This document shows positions 33,460 to 44,232 of a DNA stretch of 64,000 bases, piece by piece. A program made the translations under genes and the position numbers. The number at the start of each line of letters is the position of its first letter. Position 1 is the stretch's first letter. Where the stretch lies: NCBI GenBank assembly GCA_028554645.1, contig JAQOOI010000006.1, forward strand, positions 62,001 to 126,000, read 5' to 3'. Below the pieces are notes generated by a model. That model made no database searches, was not told where the DNA came from, and was given only the letters and a program-made list of their open reading frames with translations. The stretch comes from Omphalotus guepiniiformis. Taxonomy: Eukaryota > Basidiomycota > Agaricomycetes > Agaricales > Omphalotaceae.

Positions 33460-34560
33460 CTGTCGAAGAAAGTCAGATAGTGGTCTGCATAGAGAAAACC
33501 GAAGCCACCAACAATTATTGAGGACTAGCGTGTCGGGCAGCATCGTCAGTTTTATGTCTGTACCAAACAATAAGTGGGGGTACACTCACTGAGAAGGATT
33601 CAAAGAGAGAGCGTTAGAGTTCGTGAGAAGTTGTAGATGACTAAAAATAAGAAGATTAAGCATAGGAATGAAACAGAATGCAAAGGATGAACCCACCGGC
33701 CAGCGTAAGGAACTACCTCCTTCATGGGCTAGCTTTTATATCTCGACATGGACCTCCCAGAGCGCCCTGACTGCTGACAAGAAAGAACCCCAAATCAACG
33801 CCAGAGTACAACGATGGATTTGAAAATCAGCACGAGTGATTGAAGAGGCTTATTTTAGAACCATAGCAGGAACTCACTGGTCTAGTTGATCATACGCTGG
33901 AGAAGTATAGAGAAGTATCCATGTTTCATCCGTCAACTCCGCTGTTGCGATCCCATATTCAGATGCAGTGTCTACTGAACACGAGATTGCTTCCGGTTGG
34001 CAAAGAGAAACAAGCATTCTGTCTTGGAGCAGCGAAAATCCATGCAGTTCAAACGTATTGCGAAATCAGTAAGATCGACGTACTTGTTACCGCTCAATTC
34101 AATTGCATCAGGAAACGAAGATGGACCATCATTACAATATATTCCAGCAACCCTGATAGTAATACTTCCACAAGCGTTACAGCACTTGATCTCGTGGACA
34201 GCTAAAACAAAACAGAGGCCACGTAAGAAAAGCTGAATAGGAATGCATTCGACCGCTCGCGCGCACAGCTGTACTCACTTTAGTCGATAATGCAAGGTTA
34301 AGGTGCATCCTTCTGGAGCGGTATTATCTCTGACTGAACACGTTTTTCCTCAGAGTCATGCGCCAGATTATTAGGAAGCTGAAGAACGAGATTACATAGT
34401 GATGGTAGAACATTAACGACCGGACAGGCGGAGTTCAGCCAAGCGGAGTTTATCTGAGCTTGAAATGGTCCTGGCAAGAAAGCTCATGTCCGAATCAGTC
34501 CGAATACACTTTCAGCCCATATCATACAGTATATATGTAGTGCAACATGAGTTACGCTCA
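33460..34560. other. Promoter of minus-strand gene; intergenic
   Basis: No gene is seen. TATAAAAG on the minus strand lies at 33733-33740. Short plus-strand frames around 33921-34236 lack support. Confidence 0.45.
33733..33740 (-). promoter_or_regulatory. TATA box (TATAAAAG)
   Basis: On the minus strand, about 275 bases before the ATG at 33459; the distance fits a 5' leader containing an intron. Confidence 0.45.
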
Positions 34561-35391
34561 TTACATTACAGTGCATAAGCTCTTCTTTTTCGCAATCGCA
34601 TCTGGTAGCCTCATAACATTCCACTTCGTAGCCATCCCTATATAGTCACATTTACTTTTCGTTGCCTGTGCGGCAGGAACACATCTGACCGTAATTCCAC
34701 TTGTCGTACCTTCTGGCAAAGCCATTTGGTTCCCTCCTGCGCCGAGTTGGGTCATTCGTACAAAGGGTGCGGTGGTACCGGCGTAATCTTGTCGGTTTTG
34801 TTCGACTAGAACATCGCTACCCCATAACATGCGTCTGAAATAGTCTTGTCTCGGTATCCAGACCTAACGAAGCCAGGGTATGAGCGGAATGACGAAGAAA
34901 TTGATGAACGTTTTACATACTTTCCGGACTCCGGTGCGCCAATGAGTTTTATCTGCGAAGAAGTAACAAATCATGGGACTTGACTGGTGGTTTCTTGCGG
35001 CAGCCGTTGCGTATCCAAGGACACTGGGGATCGCTTTCGTAAGTTATTGAGTCTTCTCAAAAGATAGTGAATCGCACCTAGATAGCGTATCCGAGAGATA
35101 GATTCCGTGACCTAGATCAGCGCCTGTACCGCTGCTTGACTGTTTTATAAGTTGTCCCTGCTCATAAAGTTTGGCCTGATTGGTCTCGGTGCCTGTATAT
35201 CCAATCAGCTCTGTCGAGCTCCGACCTTCCAAGTAAGATGCATTGGTCTGATCAAAGTCGTTTGAAAATCAGATGTGAACAGAAAGAATATGACAACGAC
35301 TTACCGGCATCGCGGAAGCAGTTTGTATAAGAACAGTGGAGGTGACAGTCATTGCGAGCGCAAGAAGTCGACAAGTATTGGCGAAAATCAT
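34561..35391 (-). CDS. Secreted ADP-ribosyltransferase-like protein 2
   Basis: Exons 35391-35305, 35247-35078, 35023-34921 and 34863-34561 encode about 220 residues. Signal peptide: MIFANTCRLLALAMTVTSTV with cleavage near ASAMP. The second exon is 170 bases, as in the paralogue at 16840. The core again reads LIGYTGTETNQAKLYEQG, LGHGIYLSDTLS and GGNQMALPEGTTSGITV. The first-strand Thr and the loop Gln are therefore the same non-catalytic residues as in copy 1, if the ART comparison holds. It ends SLCTVM. Acceptor CCCCAG at 35024 was chosen for exon 3 because nearer AGs break the frame. Opposite orientation to copy 1 and 17 kb away. Confidence 0.55.
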
Positions 35392-36173
35392 GAGGTGTTG
35401 TAGTAGAGTGGTTGCACGTTATTGAAGAGAACGAATGTCAAGAGGGTGATGAAGTGGGAGGACCAGCCTGCAGATCATAATTCGATGTGAGATTTCTTTT
35501 ATAAACTAAGTTTTCTTCAGCGGGTCTGATGAAAATGGTAAATGCCGCTGGACCTCCGAGTGCGCTGATCTAGCGCTGATTTTCATTGCAGTGCTCAGTG
35601 CTCAAAGCACGACCGAGCACCGAGTTCAATGCTTTCAGTCACGTTTTCTAGTGATTGTGAATCAAAACACCAAATTTCGAAACAGATGGGTCAGTAATTG
35701 CAGCAACAACTACATATCGCCCAGGCGCACCTTCTGTCGGACGACACTGCATTCATCTAAGATACTGCTCTCCAACCGCTCGCTACGGCTACAGTTTCAG
35801 GTTTTGTATTCAATGTTCAACGTCCAGCATTTAGCAGAGTGTTTCCAATGAAAAAAAGGCAAGCCAAAGGTACGTTGTGGGTCGGAACAAAAACCAAACG
35901 GATTTTCGGCGACATCGAGGTACAGCCACCCGCCAAAGCTTCGGACTTGGCAGTGGCCATGCCGTCGCCGGCGTCGTTGATTTTGAAATTAACATTGTAG
36001 GAGCGCTCTCCAACTTGAGCTGAACCAGAAGTGAAGGAGTAACGTAGATGTGCTAACGGATTCTGCATCGTAAAGCATCTTCGTGAAGGATATTCCGGTA
36101 TTTTAGAAGGGAAAAGGCGCCGTTACATGCAATGATTTGACGACTTATGCTAATTGAATACCTTACTTCGCAA
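35392..36173. other. Intergenic, promoter of minus-strand gene
   Basis: TATAAAAG on the minus strand lies at 35496-35503, about 105 bases before the start. A minus-strand frame at 35817-36068 has no recognisable feature. Confidence 0.45.
35496..35503 (-). promoter_or_regulatory. TATA box (TATAAAAG)
   Basis: The same octamer as in the promoter of the paralogue at 16840, at a similar distance from the start. Confidence 0.5.
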
Positions 36174-36245
36174 TCCGATATGGTGTAGTGGCTAACATTA
36201 TCGCCTCTCACGCGATAGCCCGGGGTTCGATTCCCCGTGTCGGAA
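36174..36245 (+). tRNA. tRNA-Glu(CTC)
   Basis: A full cloverleaf can be drawn: acceptor TCCGATA with TGTCGGA, D arm around GTGTAGTGGCTAACAT, anticodon stem ATCGC/GCGAT closing the loop CTCTCAC (anticodon CTC), and T arm CGGGG-TTCGATT-CCCCG. No intron. The gene at 59644-59715 on the minus strand is identical in sequence over the mature body. Confidence 0.92.
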
Positions 36246-36905
36246 AGCTTTTGCGTCCCGGACGTGTCGTCGTTTTCATCTCGCAAACTAGAAACTGTCG
36301 TCGGTGCTAAGGCTAACGTTGACGTTGAGGTCTTCGTTATTGAGATCAGTTTCCAGTTCTGCTCTCTCTCCTGCGCCCAAGTTTCGGAATCAAAACCGAA
36401 AATCTGTCGTCACAATGTCACGTGGCACGATTCGCACTGCTGCGCGCTTCGAGTTTAAACAAAGAAGGAACTCAGAACTACAGTACCTTTTTCTTTTTCT
36501 TTCAAAGGCTTTGTGTTCTACATATCCATGAAGGAAGCTTCAAAGCTTTCGTAACGTGTCACGCTTGAGCGTAGGTTCAGGTCACCTGTATCCAGGGAAA
36601 GAATTCCCGTCTCTACGTTCCATCGGACATCCACCGCTGCACACTCTCAAACGCGTTCTATCTCATTCAACGCTACGAGCTGCTTGCTTTCCTGCTGATA
36701 GACCATATAAGCTCCTTTTCTCGAAAGAGATTGAGTGGTGCGTCAAATATCTCTTTGTCGTCTCGCGTCAGTGGCTCACGGTACCGTATTTGACCACAGT
36801 CATAAACTCATTGTCCTGTGCCCTGGTACGTGTCCACTTATTCCTCACACTTTCCTCATCGATTTTCTGCAGAATATTCCCCGTATTGTCTTCAACTTTT
36901 CAACG
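36246..36905. other. Intergenic and probable 5' leader
   Basis: A TATA-like CATATAAGC lies near 36702. The rest may be the leader of the gene at 36906. Confidence 0.35.
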
Positions 36906-37563
36906 ATGGCTCGTACTCGCGTTGCTTTTGACCCGGACTCCCATTCTCCTGAACACCATACACCCAAACACCGATCCAGTGGAGAACCGCGTCGTTCTAT
37001 CTTGCGAGAACGTGAACAAAGGTGGAGTACGTTCAATGATAGTCAGAAGCGTGTTGTTTTTGGTGGAGGAGGAGGGGGAGGTCGAAGTGCGCGTTCTAGT
37101 AACTTGAATGGTGAGTGATTATGCCTTTGGATACGGTGATGTCTTTTTTGACGTGACATTTCGTTACGATGGCGCGGCACGGCTTGGACTCGGAAGATGG
37201 ATCTACTTTTCGAGTTTGTTATGGACATCTGGATGCATTACTTAGGTCGAGGATGGTGGGTCGTTATGCTCAAAGATATCAATCTCCATTTTGTACGTGC
37301 AACCCAGCATTCGTGTACAAGATAAGCATTTCCATTAACAAATTCTTATAGATGGGCAGGCCCTGGGGCGCCAGCGTCAGCGCAGTGCGAAACGAGTACA
37401 GAGACCCGACTCAACCCCCGATGCATCTTCTGAACAGTCTCAAGTGCCACTCGCCTCAGATGTTGACTGTACCGAAAACCTCGTCGGCACTCCGCTCGAG
37501 CCCGTCCGCGTCAGTACGCAAACGGAGGGTATCTGCACCACACCTACATCCGGGCCCACCTAA
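36906..37563 (+). CDS. Small basic protein, unrecognised (about 138 aa)
   Basis: Exons 36906-37110 and 37352-37563 give about 138 residues. The 241-base intron (GTGAGT...CTTATAG) is unusually long here, so an internal exon may have been missed. The first exon is basic and hydrophilic: MARTRVAFDPDSHSPEHHTP, then RRSILRERE, RWSTFNDSQKRVVFGGGGGG. The second is RQRQRSAKRVQRPDSTP and ends Thr/Pro-rich. There is no signal peptide, membrane segment or known domain. The basic patches could be nuclear signals. The frame is consistent across the junction (phase 1), which is the main support. Confidence 0.5.
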
Positions 37564-39114
37564 TGCACGAGCTCTGATGCTCATAGCTTGTAGGGGGCGC
37601 AATTGCTTTCCCTCGATGATCCTTTGCTAGTATAGTAATCATAACTGAATGTGTAGTTAAATGTATTACTTGGTTCTGTATTTCTCGTTTCTGTAGTATT
37701 CCGCTGGAAAAGACGGAATTAACATATCAATCTTGTATATATACCTCTGATTTTATGACTGCTCAAATTATGGAGTTTTTTTTTCGGAATTCGCTCTTCG
37801 AAGGATTTACTTACCTTGACGCGCCCGCCGCGTTGCTGGTTCAAAACAAGCACAAAGTCCGCGACTTCCTGCTTCCCTGCGACATACATCCCGCATACAT
37901 CCTATCCTGTCCTCATTAGAAATTAGCGCCTAGCAATTTTTACAACTGAGATACTCATCTCTGCTCAGCATTTTCGTCACCTTTCACGGCTCTAGTCTAG
38001 GGCGGTTGCGTGAAGAATTTCGCAAGCTTTTCGAAGGCAGCTGGAAGTTGGAACGAAAGAAGGTTTGAAAGATGGTCCAGGTGGCGAAGATGGGTTAACT
38101 TGTTGGGGCGGAAAAATATGCGCAGAATGTGTACGAGCTTGTGAGTCGACTGCATTGATATAGCTCATGGCTGTTGCTTATGGTTTTTATAGTCAACCGT
38201 ACGCGTAAAGACGGACGCCAAGTCATTCATCTCTGCCCTCATTTGAAGATGCGGGTGAGCTCCGGGTATTCATGATACGCCTGAAGTCATACAAGTGAAT
38301 TGAAGCCGAGACCGTACCGAACCATCGAATCGCAAAGGAATGGATTTGCTGGGCTCTGTTTTCTTGTGGGCATCTACCCTGACGATTGAACGTGAACATT
38401 CGCTTCACGACATACCTCATATCCTTCTCTGCCTTCTTGCATGCTTTATGTTGCGAATGTTTAGCTATGCATAGGTTGGAAATACAACGAATTTGGAGGG
38501 CATTCGATCTTCGATCTTGCCGAAGGCTGGATGTAGCACACGGGCAATTGAATATCGGCGGCACTATCTGCCTTGGACTTGTTGAAGTCTATTCATTCTC
38601 CCCTAAACCTAAAAACGAAGTAAGTTTCGTTCGCAGCTTCGGGGTCGTGCGTGCACCGATCGGTTATTCTTCGATATATGCTTCCGCGGCTTCTTTATTG
38701 TGTGTCAAGTTCTTCAGTGCCCTCCTGGTATAGCCGTCTACCGGTCGTCGGTTGACAACCACTCAGTACTCGAGAGGCGTAAGAATTGAGAATTTGCTCG
38801 AGAAGGGGAATCATGTTAGTGTGTTACAGAGATACGGTGTGTTCTCCTATAACCAGTCTGAGAGTCCTGAATCACAACGCTACAGGAATTGGCAATCCTT
38901 CAAGATTTTTCTCTGCAGCTTTCGATCACCGGATATCGTGTTATTTTGGTTACCCTGGCTCCTCAACAATGATCGCCATTCTCTTAACAGAAGGTATAAC
39001 CGCACAACCGTCTTGGAGATCTTTAACACCTTTAATGCGAATCAATCGTTAGTTACTATAAAAGCAGGACCTTCAACGGTCTTTGGATTATTCACTCAAC
39101 AAGCTTCAGACAAG
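37564..39114. other. Intergenic with peroxygenase promoter
   Basis: No firm gene. Opposing open frames of about 113-115 codons overlap at 38223-38733; neither has a recognisable feature. A TATA box lies at 39057-39064. Confidence 0.4.
39057..39064 (+). promoter_or_regulatory. TATA box of peroxygenase gene
   Basis: TATAAAAG lies 58 bases before the ATG at 39115. Confidence 0.55.
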
Positions 39115-40602
39115 ATGCATTCCATCCTTTCTTTGACCCCTCTCGTTCTTCTTGCCACCTCCACCTTCGCGTTCCCCACCTTCGAGTTCCCCGAATATCG
39201 ATCTCTTGCTGGATTGTCATCTGAAGAGATTCGAGAAGTGTCTCGCAATTTCAAGCGTTGCCCTGGTGCTCAGCCTGCACCTCCAGCTATCAATGACACG
39301 TCCTCGAAGCTCGTGAATGACGATGCGCATCCATGGATGCCCCTTGAAGAGGGCCAGATTCGTGGTCCGTGCCCTGGTTTGAATACCTTGGCTTCGCATG
39401 GTGTGAGTACCCTTTGCCTACAGCTCATTTCTAGTCAACGCTCATGGTGTGTGTATAGTATCTCAACCGCTCTGGTATCGTCAGTCCAGGAGATATCATC
39501 ACTGCCGTACAAGAAGGTAAGAGTCTGATTTCGACCCCTACTCTAGAGCAAGGACTAGTGATAGATGATTATTCTAGGATTCAATATGGGCTGGCACTTG
39601 GCTACGTTTGTAACTTACGCGGTACGCTTTGCTTCTTCTCCGCGCCTACAGGTACTTACACTGGACAAAAGGCATTCTTAGTCGATGGAAACCAGCTCAC
39701 GAATCTGGTGAGTATTGGGGCGGAATCGTCGAATACTGGCACCAATGCACCGGCGCCCGGACTCAACACCCACGGCAACTTCGAAGGTAGATATAACGAA
39801 CTTGAGTGTTTGATCATGCTAATCACCTTTCCTTACACAGGTGATGCTAGCACCACTCGAGGTGACGCCTTCTTCGGTGATAATTTCAACTTCAACGAGA
39901 CTTTGTTCGATCAGGTAAATCTCAACACTGTCGTTGTTATGAAACTGCTCACTAACCAAATACTGTAACAGTTTGCTCAGGCCGCCAACGACTATGGAAA
40001 CGGAACGATCAACCTAGCATCAGCTTCCGTACATCGTCACAATCGTATCCTCGACTCCATGGCCCGAAACCCCAACTTTACATTTACCATTCCCCGTTAC
40101 CTCACCGCATACGGCGAAACAACTTTCCCGCTCGGAATGTTCGTCAATCACCAGGACGTGAATTCCACGGCTCCTCTCAGCCTTGATGACGCCCGTAGTA
40201 TCCTCCAAGAAAGCAAATATCCTGATAACTTTTACCGTCGTGAAGGCGCGTTTGATTTCCCGCAGGTTGCGCAGATTTCGAAACAGGTTTATGAGTTTGC
40301 GCCGGTCAGTCCTGGGCATAACGAGGGAGCGGGCAATTATGTTTTGGATGATGAACCTTCGCTTCTTGATGGTGGTTTGGTGAGTGAAATCCCCTTTGCG
40401 CGCGTGAGCTGGTTTGGCAGTAAAGCTAACTCTGGTGTTTCTTTAGCTCTGTCTTGCTTACTACAAACAGATGAATTTGACGGTATCGCTTTACCCGAAC
40501 CCGACTGGAGATTTGCTCGAAGCGTTGAAGCAGAATGTTGCTACTTTCTATTCGGCGATGGGTGCCTCTGACTGTGCGCAGGTGTTCCCTTTTGGGGAGT
40601 AA
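39115..40602 (+). CDS. UPO: Unspecific peroxygenase (heme-thiolate peroxidase)
   Basis: Secreted heme-thiolate enzymes of this family use H2O2 to oxygenate or halogenate aromatic and aliphatic substrates. Seven exons (39115-39402, 39459-39516, 39578-39621, 39672-39786, 39841-39914, 39972-40379, 40447-40602) encode about 380 residues, the size of the long UPO type. Residues 1-18 are a signal peptide (ILSLTPLVLLATSTFA), followed by a propeptide-like stretch. The heme ligand Cys is in RGPCPGLNTLASHG. The Mg-binding EGD is formed across an exon junction (NFEG-DASTTRGD). The acid-base pair Arg/Glu is kept in PRYLTAYGETTFP. The C-terminal disulphide Cys are in LCLAYY and SDCAQVF. All active-site residues I can place are present, so it should be functional. 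The known motif PCPALN has G for A here. Confidence 0.92.
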
Positions 40603-42093
40603 ACGTTGAATAGATTCGACAAAGTTCATACTTAACATTCCTTCCTTCTTTTACGTTATATTTTGCACATAATAATGATTTTCAGAGTGTTACGTTCTTT
40701 TCAGGATTTTGGCTGTGGGCTGTCAGTTCCGCAAGAATGAGTGATAATATTTTGTGAATCTTCATGCAAAGATGCAAAGATACGGATTATTCATCGTACC
40801 TGCGCTTATGTCCGACACTCATCGACGAGTCGTGACAGTGAGCCTCTCACTTCAGATCATCATCACTTCGCGATGTCTTCTTGTTCATATCCAGGCCCAG
40901 TGCCTCTGCAATTTCTTACGTGTTCATCGCCCATCACCCAAGTAAAAAAGTTCCGAGTGTATGTCACTAGTGTTACCCAGTGTAAGTACTACATTGCATT
41001 GAATTGACTGTCTGGCTCCCGCGATGGCAATGGATATATCATGAGCACCCCCATTGCTGTGTTTGCCTTTTCAATTGAACACGGCTACTAAGCTGAGCAG
41101 CCATATCGGCATCAAGCGCAGAACATTCCCCCTGATTTGCTGGATTCCGGATCCTTGATACTTATAAGTTCATGCATAGACTCGGATGACTGAATGATCG
41201 TACCTTCCTTCACGTACATATGTACACTCGTCTTGTCGACTCTGGAAGCTTTGAATAGTTTACGGAACGTCTGACAGTGGGAACGATATAACATCAAAAT
41301 AGAATTCATTGAACAAATCATCGCACTACCAGCACACCGTGCCGGGAGGCGTATCAATGTATGTACATATGTACGTCCATCCATCCAACTGGCATACAGC
41401 CCTATAGGCCATCGTGCATCATGATCAAGAAGATCATTGTTCTAACGCACCTTTAATTGCATACTTACATACATTACACAGACCCACGGGATCTGGACTC
41501 TCGTTCATGTTTCGTACATAGAGCGATGGGTCCCAATAGACCTAAGTCCAGGTGGAAGTTTTAAGTTGCCGCTGTGCCGGCCGACGGTTCATTCATCTAG
41601 AGAGTACATGCCGAGGGGTTGGCGGAGGAAAAACGCGGCTCGTGGTCTTTCGTGGTCCCAAGACATGACCTTATGAATAGAAAGGGTACTCACTTTGTTG
41701 CGTATAAGTACCGTGTTGAACGGAAGACTGATAGTGTCCTTATCCAGGAGAATGAAATTTCGAAATGTCATATGTGTTTGAACCATATCATAGAATCTTA
41801 CATACATACGAGCATACATACGTAGACTCGCGGGGTGGTATATACATCGATATCTCAAATTCACTGCCCAGGCGAAGTAGTTGTTGAACACTGAAATTGT
41901 GTTCCTTCGGATGGGCTTGGTGGTCCCTGCAATGTAACGAGATTTTCGCCAGTGCAAGTAGAATGCCACGGAATACCGATACACCCGGAAAGAGCCTGAT
42001 TAACTCACTAAGGTAACTGACTTATTAAAGTAGAGAAGAATCGTTCTCCCCTTTCATTCTGATTCTCTCAACTCTGATGGATCACAATCAACG
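40603..42093. other. Intergenic
   Basis: No gene is seen. A minus-strand frame at 41589-41984 lacks any recognisable feature. Confidence 0.45.
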
Positions 42094-42339
42094 ATGGCCC
42101 CCCTTTTCTCTTTTCTCCTCGAAGAATTCCGAGTTCCCCCTGAAGGCCTCGCTCGGTATGATCCTGATTACTCAACGCAAGTAATCCAATTCCCATTTCC
42201 CATTCTCGCAACAAAGCGAAAACGTCAAAAGATATTGGTTCCAGGGAACCAATTTCCTTTACTTACTGAATTGAAAGATGAATGCGGAAGTGGTAGAGTG
42301 GGCGCTTCCGTTATGTTTTTTGTTTTTCTCTGTAAGTAA
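42094..42339 (+). pseudogene. Small open frame interrupted by lectin segment
   Basis: An ATG opens a frame with MAPLFSFLLEEFRVPP and later QFPLLTELKDE. The 33 bases coding QFPLLTELK(D/N)E recur in the same frame sense at 44014-44046, after lectin copy 3. I read this as a small gene, or part of one, split or duplicated at its edge when the lectin segment arrived. No family is recognised and it may never have been a gene. Confidence 0.3.
42250..42282. repeat. Left copy of 33-base direct repeat
   Basis: Matches 44014-44046 with 32 of 33 bases. The two copies are 1764 bases apart and bracket lectin copy 3. Confidence 0.75.
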
Positions 42340-42678
42340 GTTTCTTCTCTTTGAAGTTTCCGTAACAGGATGAATGTGAGCTAAGTCCATGTGCGCATGG
42401 GTTGCGGGCATGGGTAATATGTATTGGTATCCGCATGGTTTGGTCGAACCTGTGGGTATGTTTCGCAATATGTATACAGTGTATGTGAGAAATGGGTGAA
42501 TGAGTCCCGGAAGTCTCGGAATGCGTGATACAGTAAGCATGTAAGTATGATGAATTCTGAACTAGTCATTCTGATTGGTGACTGTAGTATGGTAGTATAT
42601 GCACTTGTGGTCTAGTCACAGTAGTATGCTATGAAAAACAGACATGTAATCACTAGAGCTTGAGTGTCTTGCAATGCA

Positions 42679-42686
42679 TATAAATA
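42679..42686 (+). promoter_or_regulatory. TATA box of lectin copy 3
   Basis: TATAAATA lies 58 bases before the ATG at 42737, in a block shared with the promoter of copy 1. Confidence 0.4.
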
Positions 42687-42736
42687 CTCAAAAGAATCCC
42701 CATCTTACATATTATTCTCAGCTCATATTCATCAAT

Positions 42737-43398
42737 ATGTCTTTCACTGGCTACACCATTCAGAACATTGCCACTAGTCTTTATGTAGATCTTTACAGAA
42801 GCCAGTTTGCACCTGGAACCCAAGTGGTCACATATATTCTTGACCAACCTTTGAAAGGCTGGCACAACCAGAATGTGTGTCTTTGATTCTCTGATATATG
42901 TTACATATAAATTGTTTCTTTGTTTGACAGTGGAGGCGGCTCATTCCAGTTAATGCTGGCCAAAATCTGTGGAAAATTCATAGTGTACTTACAGGCTTGT
43001 ATGCTTCTCCTGATGGATTAGCACCTGTATGTGCTATTTCAATGATACTAGATGATCTAGAATGACATGATTTAGGGGCAAGGAATCCATTCAAGCCTGA
43101 CCTCTACTCCTTGGCTTGTCACTGTCTTGAACACTAGCAATGATGTGTATTTGTAAGTTTTATTAGTTTTATTGTGCTATTTTGAGATTCTCAATATTGA
43201 TACTTTCTGTATTTCATTGCACTTCCCAACACCAATCTTATGTGGACTGCTACTCACAGTACAAAGTTGTGTCCTGTTTGTGTTGTACTTGATAATAGAC
43301 TTATTGTGATGATTCCTAATTTTCAATTAATTTACTAGATTACACTTCAAGTGGGCAGCAATGCTATAAACCAGCAATGGATTTTTGCAACCTTCTAA
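42737..43398 (+). pseudogene. Ricin-B-type lectin, copy 3, likely decaying
   Basis: Exons 42737-42874, 42931-43026, 43076-43152, 43215-43277 (approximate) and a last exon ending at 43398 align with copy 1. Damage: the acceptor before exon 4 is TATTT where copy 1 has GCATAG, so no AG is available in frame. Exon 2 carries one extra codon (WRRLIP against WRLIP), and Q-to-H and T-to-K changes hit the NLWTIQ segment (NLWKIH). The ends, MSFTGYTIQNIATSLYVDL and NQQWIFATF, are kept. It may still be transcribed, because the promoter block is conserved, but a full-length lectin is unlikely. Confidence 0.55.
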
Positions 43399-44013
43399 GT
43401 TTGATGATTTAGAAACAGATGGGTTATAAGATTGTTTGTTTGTATAGTACTAGCAGTGACCCGATGTAAGGTTGGGCTGCAAGTGATTATTTGTGTGCCA
43501 GCCGCGCCTGACCTACGGTCGGCCGCTTTTGGCTCCCGTGCAGCTGATACTGACTGTATATCTCATATGCTTGCCTGAAGCCAAAGTGATTGAAGCTGTG
43601 AAGATTTGAAGGTGTATCCTTGGAATATATATACTAATTGAAATTCTCTCGAAGCTTCGTCCCATCCTCAATCTATTCTCTGCCGGTTCCCGTTGCTTCG
43701 TCCCCCTTCCTTGCCCTTTCCCCTTACTTTTGTACCCCATACTGAGCTGACATGTACATTCCGACGCAATGAGTTGAGCGAGAACGACGTGGAAAGTTCG
43801 CGGCATTGCTGGTGAGCAAGTGATCAAACTTCAAAAGGTAACTTAGTAAGCAATAATATAAATACCTCACGTGCCAAGGGTAAGCTTTATCGGGAAGGGA
43901 AGCAGCCAATCAGGTTTAAGATTTGTCTCGAGACAAACGGACGTCTTTTGTAAAGTAGGGATACAGTGTTTCAATGTCTTCTTGAGTTTGCAACATAATT
44001 GTACTCCATGTAT

Positions 44014-44046
44014 CAATTTCCTTTACTTACTGAATTGAAAAATGAA
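44014..44046. repeat. Right copy of 33-base direct repeat
   Basis: Partner of 42250-42282. It starts right where the similarity to the region downstream of lectin copy 2 stops (about 44015). Confidence 0.75.
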
Positions 44047-44149
44047 CTTCAGTAGCTTTACCCTCTGCTTTCATACTAGAATGGAAGATAGACATGGACA
44101 TAAGATCATTAGAAAAGTGAAATGTTTGCTTCACTGTATTATCTTCATG

Positions 44150-44232
44150 ATCCCTGGTCGGATTGAACGGACGACCTTGTGGAATCTCACGAATAAAAAA
44201 TCATAATCTCTACCGCTGAGCTAAGACATCAT
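44150..44232 (-). tRNA. Degenerate tRNA-like sequence
   Basis: On the minus strand there is an A-box-like TTAGCTCAGCGGTAGAG and a B-box-like CCGTTCAATCCG at tRNA spacing. A weak anticodon stem (TTATG/CGTGA) closes a 10-base T-rich loop. The acceptor ends do not pair. Probably a tRNA pseudogene or the head of a tRNA-derived SINE. Confidence 0.35.

Noticed and set aside
35817..36068. Minus-strand frame of 83 codons beside tRNA-Glu
   Set aside because: Composition is plausible, but there is no domain, no promoter and no paralogue in the window.
38223..38733. Opposing 113- and 115-codon frames
   Set aside because: They overlap on both strands, lack recognisable features and flanking exons.
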